64,000 bases of DNA from Thermococcus sibiricus MM 739. GTDB lineage: Archaea > Methanobacteriota_B > Thermococci > Thermococcales > Thermococcaceae. Location of the stretch: contig NC_012883.1 in assembly GCF_000022545.1 (NCBI RefSeq), forward strand, positions 558,001-622,000. The letters run 5' to 3'. Under the pieces are notes generated by a model. That model was given only the letters and a program-made list of their open reading frames with translations. It was not told the DNA's origin and did not search any database. This document shows positions 57,761 through 64,000 of the stretch, one piece after another. Positions within the stretch are counted from its first letter, which is position 1, and each line of letters begins with the position of its first letter. The position numbers and the translations under genes are program-made.

Positions 57761-58630
57761 TTATATCTCCAAGCCGATTTTAACTCCTTTTTCTTTTTCC
57801 AGTTCGCGGAGGAGGTGCATGATTTTATCCCTAGTTAGTGGAATGTTTCTTAGCTGTTTGTATGCTACAAGAATCTCATTTCTCTCTTTTTCAGATGCTT
57901 TTTCTGCTAGGTACAGGAGCAGGGAGAGTAAAACTCCTTTAAGGTTTTTCTCAATCAGTGGGACACCTTTCCAACCGTTGTCATACACATAGAGGCCTCT
58001 GGGGACTTCGCTTCCATCCAAATGATCCAAGAGGAGGAAATTTGATTTTGTTGGACCGGCTAAATATAAAATGAGAATATCCTTGGGATAACTTTTTTTG
58101 AGATTTTCAAAACCCCATGTAAAAGCTTTCAGATAGAGGGAGTAGTCTTCTAATCTTGTGATTTTATTCTTTGATAAGAAGCTCAGTTTCAGTGCAACAC
58201 GTTCAAGAGGCTCATTTAGAAGGTCAATTCTTAACAAGATCCTATCTTCGAGAGTAGAATTTTCTTCAAAGGCCTTCACAATTTTCCATTGGGCCCCGTT
58301 TGTGATTATTCCATATTTAACTCCACGAGAAAAGCAGTATCTAGCAAGCTGCCTTAAAGCTCTCTCGTTTTTTAAGACATTAATTCCGAGATTCTTGGCT
58401 TCAACATAAGCAACAACCTTATCTTCAAGCACTAGGGCATAGTCAGCTCTTCCATCCTCTGTTCTTTCCTCTGGTCTAACCTCTCTTGGGTTTTCCCAGT
58501 CCCAGCCTAGTGTTCTAAAGATTTCACCTATCAGGTGTTGTTTTACAGCCTCTTCATTTTTTTCATAGAGCAGCCTGTGCTCACGCACTTTTCTGGTAAC
58601 GCTTATTATAGTCTCCTGAAGTTTTAGCAT
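57761..58630 (-). CDS. Solitary HsdR_N-like endonuclease-fold protein
   Basis: A 289-residue protein whose first 150 residues match the type I restriction enzyme R N-terminal domain: EAVKQHLIGEIFRTLGWDW, then DGRADYALVLEDKVVAYVEA with Lys next (a PD-(D/E)xK core, D...ExK) and ARYCFSRGVKYGIITNGAQW. There is no helicase domain and there are no HsdM/HsdS neighbours. The C-terminal 140 residues are helical and unassigned. Function as a nuclease or DNA-binding protein is inferred. Confidence 0.8.
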   Translation of the reverse strand: MLKLQETIISVTRKVREHRLLYEKNEEAVKQHLIGEIFRTLGWDWENPREVRPEERTEDGRADYALVLEDKVVAYVEAKNLGINVLKNERALRQLARYCFSRGVKYGIITNGAQWKIVKAFEENSTLEDRILLRIDLLNEPLERVALKLSFLSKNKITRLEDYSLYLKAFTWGFENLKKSYPKDILILYLAGPTKSNFLLLDHLDGSEVPRGLYVYDNGWKGVPLIEKNLKGVLLSLLLYLAEKASEKERNEILVAYKQLRNIPLTRDKIMHLLRELEKEKGVKIGLEI

Positions 58631-58748
58631 TTTAGACCCCTTTGAAAGTTAAAAGGAGTCGATAAAAAGCTTACTGTATTGGGGCCTTTTAGCAGTGTAT
58701 TTTCGTCCTGAATGTTCTGGATTTTATTGATTAAGGACAATAAGGGTT

Positions 58749-59486
58749 TTAGACTTCAATTATATATTTTCTGCTTTGTTCACCAAAGCCTCTGAAGATT
58801 CCCATTTTTAGGTTTAAAATGGCTTTTTCCACATCGATAACTTTTACTGAGGCCAGATGGGTTACTCCACTTCCCTTCAAGAATTCTGGAAGGACTTGAG
58901 CAGTTGCTCCGGTTAAAATGACTTTCTTGGCCTTTTTGCTTCTTTCAACTATCATGTCAAGGGTGCAGTTTATCAGAGCAGATCCGCTTACTATTACTGC
59001 GTCCATTTCTGGAAGCAGATAGTACTCGAGACTATCGCTTAGAGTCTCTCTATCCCACAATTTGGGATTTCTTTCGAATACAAAAATCTCTTTTCCTTTT
59101 TCTTTCAAGCTTCTAACTATTGGAGGCATATTTCCGATAACAGCTATCTTTTTGGCGTCATCTACGAGGTCAGTAGCATCTTGAGAAGTAGCTTTGCTTA
59201 AGTCAATATAGTATTGAGAAATAGCATTGATTGTTGCTATCCCAAGAGTTCTTTCTATAATGTTTAAGCTGTCTGTTTTATCAATGAACTCTTTTAAGCT
59301 AGGTGACTTAAAAGATGTCTTGTATTCTCCTATATCTTCAGGGAGTGTCATTGCTAGGCCAATAGCTTTTCCCTCGGGCCCTTCTAAGACAACATAAGTA
59401 TAAGGCAACCCAAATGAAAAATCCACTATTCTAAAATCTTCTTTTATTTTCTTCATAGCTTTCTCTTTGAGTTGTTTAAGGATCAC
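58749..59486 (-). CDS. DUF364/DUF4213 Rossmann-like protein
   Basis: A 245-residue protein with an N-terminal DUF4213-like domain (DFSFGLPYTYVVLEGPEGKA) and a C-terminal DUF364 Rossmann-like domain (KKIAVIGNMPPIVRSLKEKG, MDAVIVSGSALINCTLD, VILTGATAQVLPEFL). The family is linked to heavy-metal chelation, but no reaction is known. The start is GTG 59486 with GGAGGG upstream; the longer frame to 59642 runs into the divergent amidotransferase gene and is rejected. Confidence 0.82.
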   Translation of the reverse strand: MILKQLKEKAMKKIKEDFRIVDFSFGLPYTYVVLEGPEGKAIGLAMTLPEDIGEYKTSFKSPSLKEFIDKTDSLNIIERTLGIATINAISQYYIDLSKATSQDATDLVDDAKKIAVIGNMPPIVRSLKEKGKEIFVFERNPKLWDRETLSDSLEYYLLPEMDAVIVSGSALINCTLDMIVERSKKAKKVILTGATAQVLPEFLKGSGVTHLASVKVIDVEKAILNLKMGIFRGFGEQSRKYIIEV

Positions 59487-59542
59487 CTTTGTCCCTCCAA
59501 TATTTTTAAAACTTCTTTGTCTAAAAAGATTTGGTGAGTAAA

Positions 59543-60337
59543 ATGTGTAGAGTGCTTTTTGCAGTTGGGAATGGAAGTGAAATGAGGGAGTTTGTAAATG
59601 CCTTGGTAAAATCCTCCGAGAATGACATTTATAAAGTGGCATTTGGAAAAAATCCCTATCACAAGGATGGCTGGGGCTTTGTGTGGATTAGTAAGGATGG
59701 TTTAGACTATTATAAAACATCTAGGCCTATTTTTGAAGACACAAAAGGTGTAAGAAAGTTTTTAGAATCCCTTGATGGTTTTGGTGTTCTTCTAGCCCAT
59801 ACAAGAGCTGCTAGCCAAGGAACTGTTAATCTTTTCAATGCTCATCCTTTAGTCTATTCCTCTCCAGAGGGTTTTAATTTCTGGTTTTATCATAATGGAG
59901 ATTTGGATAAGCAGATACTGATAGATATGGCTGGATTGGACAATGAAAAGCTTAAAGATATTTCTGACAGCTATGTACTCGGCCTCTATTTGCTGAGTTC
60001 ATTGGGGTCTTTCTCGAAAGATATGATCTTAAAAAAATTCAGGGAAATTGTCCCTGTGGTTAGAACAACGCTTAACACTGCCAGCTTATTTATCACACCA
60101 TCCGAAATAAAGGGCTTTGTAACTGCTTATATGGTGAGGGAAAGAGAAAGAGATTCATTATATAAACGGTATTCGCGCCTCTTAAAAGTAGAAAGAGAAA
60201 ATCTCTTTGCGATAGTCTCATCAACATTTGAAGTTTATTCAGAATTAAGTTTTGAGGAAGTTAAAAATAGAACTGCTTTTTACTTGACTATAGACCTCGA
60301 AAATGAAAAATTTGAAATAGAAGAGCTTACTCTCTAA
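59543..60337 (+). CDS. Class II glutamine amidotransferase-like protein
   Basis: A 264-residue stand-alone class II (Ntn) glutamine amidotransferase. After removal of Met the N-terminal nucleophile is Cys2 (MCRVLFAVG); DGWGFVWI, LLAHTRAASQGTVN (Arg site) and FWFYHNGDL (Asn-Gly-Asp oxyanion site) complete the active site. The ATG at 59543 places Cys correctly and has GGTGAG before it; the 4-codon longer frame is rejected. The acceptor substrate is unknown. Its end overlaps folP by 11 bases (convergent). Confidence 0.88.
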   Translation: MCRVLFAVGNGSEMREFVNALVKSSENDIYKVAFGKNPYHKDGWGFVWISKDGLDYYKTSRPIFEDTKGVRKFLESLDGFGVLLAHTRAASQGTVNLFNAHPLVYSSPEGFNFWFYHNGDLDKQILIDMAGLDNEKLKDISDSYVLGLYLLSSLGSFSKDMILKKFREIVPVVRTTLNTASLFITPSEIKGFVTAYMVRERERDSLYKRYSRLLKVERENLFAIVSSTFEVYSELSFEEVKNRTAFYLTIDLENEKFEIEELTL

Positions 60338-61151
60338 ATCTTTTTATAAAGTGTGTAATCTTAATCGCGTCAAGGGTCTCCCTAACGTCATGGGTTCTTA
60401 TTATATTTGCTCCATTCCAGACTGCTATAGCGGTTGCTCCCAAGCTTCCGGCTAGTCTTTCCGTTGGATCTCTTCTGCCTGTTATTGCACCTATAAATGA
60501 TTTCCTTGAGACTCCAACAAGGATTGGAAGGCCAAACATCTTAAGCAAATTTAGATTGGCAATAACTTTTGAATCCCACTCGTACCATGGGGGATATTTG
60601 GGCCTTAAAAATCCAATTGCTGGGTCAATGGCAATTTTCTCTTTCTCAATGTTGTTTTTGTAGGCTATTTGTAGACTCTCTTGAAGGGCGTTAATTACTT
60701 CATGAACTGGGTCACTGAAATCTTTAACATCCTTATGAGCGCAAAGGATAAGAGGGACATCGTATTCTCTGGCAACTTCTACCATCTTTGGGTCTCCTTT
60801 AAGGCCGCTTATGTCATTTATTATATCTGCGCCAACTTTTATGGCCTCTTCCGCAACTTTTGCGTTTGTGGTGTCAATACTTATGGGAACATCAACGTTG
60901 TCTCTAAGAATGCTTAATGTCCAAACCGCTCTCCTTATTTCTTCTTCCACAGGTATTTGATTTTCCAAATATGGGGCGGTAGATTTGGCTCCAATATCTA
61001 TGAAAGACGCACCATCTTCGAGCATCTTTAGGGCTGTTTCTATTATTTCATCCTCTCTTTGCCTGATGCTACCTTTAAAGAAGCTTTCCGGGGAAACATT
61101 AATTACTCCCATGATTCTAGGCTCTTCTAGACTGATGCCAGCGAACTTCAT
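60327..61151 (-). CDS. folP: Dihydropteroate synthase-family protein
   Basis: A 274-residue TIM-barrel protein with DHPS signatures IMGVINVSPESFFKG and SFIDIGAKSTAP (GGxSTRP-like, here GAKSTAP) and KSFIGAITGRRDPTERLAGS near the C-terminus. DHPS joins a pterin pyrophosphate to an aminobenzoate. The head-to-head beta-RFAP synthase gene 54 bases away suggests that the acceptor here is ribofuranosyl-aminobenzene phosphate, for a methanopterin-like carrier. That substrate is inference. Confidence 0.88.
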   Translation of the reverse strand: MKFAGISLEEPRIMGVINVSPESFFKGSIRQREDEIIETALKMLEDGASFIDIGAKSTAPYLENQIPVEEEIRRAVWTLSILRDNVDVPISIDTTNAKVAEEAIKVGADIINDISGLKGDPKMVEVAREYDVPLILCAHKDVKDFSDPVHEVINALQESLQIAYKNNIEKEKIAIDPAIGFLRPKYPPWYEWDSKVIANLNLLKMFGLPILVGVSRKSFIGAITGRRDPTERLAGSLGATAIAVWNGANIIRTHDVRETLDAIKITHFIKRFRE

Positions 61152-61205
61152 GCCACCACCGAAAAATGTTTTAATGCTTAGAATATAAAAAGTTGGGGTG
61201 AGAGG

Positions 61206-62177
61206 ATGCTAATCGAAACACCAAAAAGACTTCATCTGGGATTGATAGACCCATCAGCCTCTTTAGGGAGACGTTTTGGGTCTTTAGGATTAGCTTTGGA
61301 GGAAGGTTACAGAATAAGGGTAATGCCGCATGATAAACTTGAAATAAAAGCGAATGAGGAGGATGCAAAGACAATAAGGTTTGTAATAGACAAAATGAAT
61401 CAGGAATTTTTAACTGGTTTTAACTACTTGATTGATGTGGAAAATGCAATCCCTCGGCATGTGGGGTTGGGGTCAACCACTCAACTGACTCTCGGTGTAG
61501 GGTTGGCACTAGCCAAGCTTAATAACATTAGAGTAGAGATTGAAAGGCTTGCCTCTCTTCTTGGTAGAGGTAATAATTCTGGAGCCGGCATTTACGCATT
61601 CAAATATGGAGGATTTGTTATGGACAGTGGCGTTAAAGGAGGTATTCCCCAACTCATAATAAGAGAAGATTTCCCAGAAGATTGGGGATTTCTCTTGATA
61701 ATCCCTCATGTCAAGCGAGGTTTTGATGAGGAGGAGGAAAAGCCTATAATGCAAAACTTACCAGGCAGGGTAGAAATTGCAGAGAAAATTTCCCATAGAA
61801 TTCTCCTTGGCCTCTTGCCGGCACTTAAAGAGAGGAACATTGAAGAATTTGGAAAGCATCTAACTGAAATCCAGATGCTCGTTGGAAAGCACTTTGAGGA
61901 GTATCAGGGTGGAGAGTTTAGAGAAGATGTCAAGTTTATGTTGGAATTCTTGAAGGAGAATACCTATGGTCATGGCCAGAGCTCTTGGGGCCCAACTCTT
62001 TATGGGTTGATAAAGAAGGATGATTATGAAGTAATTAAAAGAAAGGCCCAGAACTTTTTGAAGGAATTGGGAATTAATGCTCATGTAGACATTGGAATTC
62101 CCAGGAATAACGGTGCCACAACTGTGGAGGAGAATACGTACATTCTAAGACTTATTAATAAAGTTGCCAAAAGTTAG
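61206..62177 (+). CDS. Beta-ribofuranosylaminobenzene 5'-phosphate synthase
   Basis: A 323-residue enzyme of the GHMP-like family making beta-RFA-P from p-aminobenzoate-type substrate and PRPP, the first arylamine step of methanopterin-type cofactor synthesis. Motifs are TPKRLHLGLIDPSASLGRRF, AIPRHVGLGSTTQLTLGVGL (GHMP-type glycine loop), LLGRGNNSGAGIYAFKYGGF and GHGQSSWGPTLYGL. It diverges from folP, sharing a 54-base promoter region. A product for glyA/gcvT-dependent one-carbon transfer is likely. Confidence 0.92.
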   Translation: MLIETPKRLHLGLIDPSASLGRRFGSLGLALEEGYRIRVMPHDKLEIKANEEDAKTIRFVIDKMNQEFLTGFNYLIDVENAIPRHVGLGSTTQLTLGVGLALAKLNNIRVEIERLASLLGRGNNSGAGIYAFKYGGFVMDSGVKGGIPQLIIREDFPEDWGFLLIIPHVKRGFDEEEEKPIMQNLPGRVEIAEKISHRILLGLLPALKERNIEEFGKHLTEIQMLVGKHFEEYQGGEFREDVKFMLEFLKENTYGHGQSSWGPTLYGLIKKDDYEVIKRKAQNFLKELGINAHVDIGIPRNNGATTVEENTYILRLINKVAKS

Positions 62178-62242
62178 TTTCCTTTATTTACTTGTTGGGG
62201 CCCTCTAGTTTTTCTTTTCATGCTATTGTCTATTTGGGATAG

Positions 62243-63286
62243 TTATTCTTCACCCAGAATTCGTCTTAAAGTTGCCCATTCTTTCTTATCCCAGGCACTT
62301 TCCTCCGCAAATACTATTAGAGTACCATTGTTAAGAGTCGCACAATCTCTCACATTGCTCAACATTTTTGCCACAGCATCGAAATCATTATACAGCTTTA
62401 GAAATTCTAGACCTTCTATTATTGCTATTCCTTTTGTACCTTTTTGTTGAGCCTCTTTAAAGTATTTAGTACTTATTTCGGTGATTTTATAGAGGTCAGT
62501 TGGATAAAGGGCTTTAGGCATCTCTACAGTGCTCAATAAGTAGGATATCCAACCTGGAAATGGTTTGAAGTTTCGAAGGAATGCAAGCGTTGGGTAGAGG
62601 CCTACTTTATCTTTAACATCTTCAAACTCACTTGGTGGGATAATGTGAGTGCCTTCGATTTTTAGGGCTGAAGTTTCCATACTTTGAGGCCATTTAAAAA
62701 AGCGCTCACTATATATAATTTTAGAATAGAACCAAAATTGTGGTACTATAATTAACCATGCTGCGATTGAGGTTATTAACATGTTGGGTGGTTTCTGGTA
62801 AAACATTGGGTAAAGAGTACTCATAATTCCAGAAAGTGCTAGGGAAATGCCCAATCCTTTTGCATTTCTCTTATAATAAGCGCTTAGGCTTTCAATAACT
62901 ATCAAACCTGCAATGAATTCAAAAATGCCGTCTATTAGATACCCCTCATCAGGGATACTCTTAATGAGGCTTGTGCCTACTCCCGTAACAGCTAATGCAA
63001 GTGGCACTGCGATAGTAATACTCTTGGGTAGGGAGATTATACGTTCTTCTTGGATTAATCTAAAGACTGCGAGAAGTGTAAATGCATAGGCTAGGCTTAT
63101 CATAGCGTTCTCAACTCTTATATCAACAGCGCCGAAAGTGGCAACAGGGATTGATAGGAACCAAGCGAATGAAATGAGGAGTGTGGAGAATCTTCTAGTC
63201 CTTAGATAAGCGATTAAGAACAAGAGCCCTGCTAAGAGCTTGATAAGGGTGATTGAAATTATGTAAACGCTAGGTCCGTATTCCAT
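62243..63286 (-). CDS. DUF835 multi-pass membrane protein
   Basis: A 347-residue protein with about seven N-terminal hydrophobic segments (residues 5-205, e.g. LIKLLAGLLFLIAYL and VPLALAVTGVGTSLI) and a soluble C-terminal DUF835 domain (about 210-347: YPTLAFLRNFKPFPGWISYL, then KGIAIIEGLEFLKLYNDF). This architecture is expanded in Thermococcales; its role is unknown, with signalling proposed from the RecA/KaiC-like look of DUF835. GGAGAACGT precedes the ATG. Confidence 0.85.
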   Translation of the reverse strand: MEYGPSVYIISITLIKLLAGLLFLIAYLRTRRFSTLLISFAWFLSIPVATFGAVDIRVENAMISLAYAFTLLAVFRLIQEERIISLPKSITIAVPLALAVTGVGTSLIKSIPDEGYLIDGIFEFIAGLIVIESLSAYYKRNAKGLGISLALSGIMSTLYPMFYQKPPNMLITSIAAWLIIVPQFWFYSKIIYSERFFKWPQSMETSALKIEGTHIIPPSEFEDVKDKVGLYPTLAFLRNFKPFPGWISYLLSTVEMPKALYPTDLYKITEISTKYFKEAQQKGTKGIAIIEGLEFLKLYNDFDAVAKMLSNVRDCATLNNGTLIVFAEESAWDKKEWATLRRILGEE

Positions 63287-63430
63287 TACGTTCTCCTTTC
63301 TTAACTTGTATTTGTTCTATTTAAATTTTTAGTTGTTTTGTTATGTATCGCCTTTAAAATTTGGCGAATTTATATAAAAACATACAAAAAATTTGAAAAA
63401 TTAGAAAATATTGTTAAAGATGTATAGAAT

Positions 63431-64000
63431 TCACTCAATTGTATAATAGTACTCTCCGATCTCTTTTTGCTCTCTATCTTTGACGCTTCCCTCTTTGTTT
63501 GCCCTTGGTCTTCCAGTGTCTGGATCTCTTCTGAAGGTTATACCAACATTGGATAAAAACCGGTTCATTCCATCCCTCATTCCCATTGGGGGTAGGGCCT
63601 TACCATGTTTACCAGGTTCACCTTCGAAGACCATTATGCGATCGCTTATGTAGTCGATCATCAACACATCGTGTTCAACTACAAGAGCCGTCTTTTCATT
63701 CTTCTCCATGAGGTGTCTTATGGCCCTTGAAACGGCCAATCTTTGTTCAACATCTAGATAAGCGGAGGGTTCATCAAGGAGATATAAATCAGCGTCTCTT
63801 AGAAGGCAAGCTGCTATAGCCACTCTTTGTAATTCTCCCCCACTTAGATCATCTACTTTTCTCTCATAAAGATCTGGAAGGCCTAAGGGGTTAAGTAACT
63901 CTGTCTTGTAAAAGTTGCTCAAAAGTTTAGCAGGATCTACCTTGCTCAACAATTCATAAACGGTTCCTTCATAGTCCACCTTTATATATTGGGGTTTGTA
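63431..64000 (-). CDS. Ribosome recycling ATPase ABCE1/Rli1 (C-terminal part)
   Basis: The frame continues off the right edge; about 189 C-terminal residues are seen, starting in YKPQYIKVDYEGTV. The second ABC domain is clear: signature LSGGELQRVAIAACLLRDAD, Walker B YLLDEPSAYLD and H-loop LVVEHDVLMIDYISDR. Gly/Met-rich hinge-type ending (PPMGMRDGMNRFLS) is typical of ABCE1, which splits ribosomes. The N-terminal FeS and first ABC domains lie outside the window. Confidence 0.95.
   Translation of the reverse strand, partial: YKPQYIKVDYEGTVYELLSKVDPAKLLSNFYKTELLNPLGLPDLYERKVDDLSGGELQRVAIAACLLRDADLYLLDEPSAYLDVEQRLAVSRAIRHLMEKNEKTALVVEHDVLMIDYISDRIMVFEGEPGKHGKALPPMGMRDGMNRFLSNVGITFRRDPDTGRPRANKEGSVKDREQKEIGEYYYTIE

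Overview
The window comes from a hyperthermophilic euryarchaeon of the Thermococcales. Archaeal markers include RpoF, L21e, L31e, L39e, L18Ae/LX, aIF6, prefoldin alpha, GatD/GatE, Pus10, ABCE1, class I HMG-CoA reductase and beta-RFAP synthase. TATA boxes lie about 25 bases before leaderless or short-leader genes, and start sites carry GGTGAT/GGAGGT. The fairly AT-rich DNA together with a hydroxyproline gene cluster suggests a Thermococcus close to T. litoralis; that species call is inference.

Layout. 1-6400: radical SAM protein, two tandem ferritin-like genes separated by a scar of a second ksgA 3' end, then the ksgA-DUF655-rpoF-L21e operon and pus10. 6400-18200: gatD-gatE, a pair of related membrane proteins, hmgA, a MinD-like ATPase, TRAM protein, tdh, pheS-pheT. 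18200-28720: a small Ile/Ser-rich ORF with its own terminator, truA, SF2 helicase, UbiD-family decarboxylase, proC, glyA, sirtuin, HAD, ASCH, Lrp and a DRG-type GTPase.

28720-45280 is a compact catabolic island for proline and hydroxyprolines. It holds a glycyl radical trans-4-hydroxy-L-proline dehydratase (HypD) with its activase, a trans-3-hydroxy-L-proline dehydratase (Cys/Thr type), a proline racemase/hydroxyproline epimerase (Cys/Cys type), a pyrroline-2-carboxylate reductase, two complete FAD proline-dehydrogenase-type complexes, an NSS transporter with a MetS-like small subunit, and an SSS symporter. Both hydroxyproline isomers would be converted to pyrroline carboxylates and then to proline (with ProC at 22.1-22.9 kb), and proline would be oxidised by the flavoprotein complexes.

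45500-50480: L39e-L31e-aIF6-LX-prefoldin operon, sugar epimerase, purA, a zinc metalloprotease. 50580-53570 is an accessory patch: a lysophospholipase pseudogene with a large internal deletion, then two genes under near-identical duplicated promoter-leaders that differ in a G-run (7 versus 12). One gene encodes a secreted protein with a C-terminal tail holding 20 cysteines. It is followed by a small membrane protein, a remnant of a second Cys-rich tail, and two more small membrane proteins. I think this is the best candidate for an undescribed system, possibly an archaeal bacteriocin (halocin C8-like logic) with immunity/export partners. 53570-64000: ahcY, cyclase, gcvT, universal stress protein, HsdR_N-like protein, DUF364 protein, class II amidotransferase, a divergent folP / beta-RFAP synthase pair, a DUF835 membrane protein and the C-terminal part of ABCE1. 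I saw no tRNA, rRNA, CRISPR array or insertion sequence.
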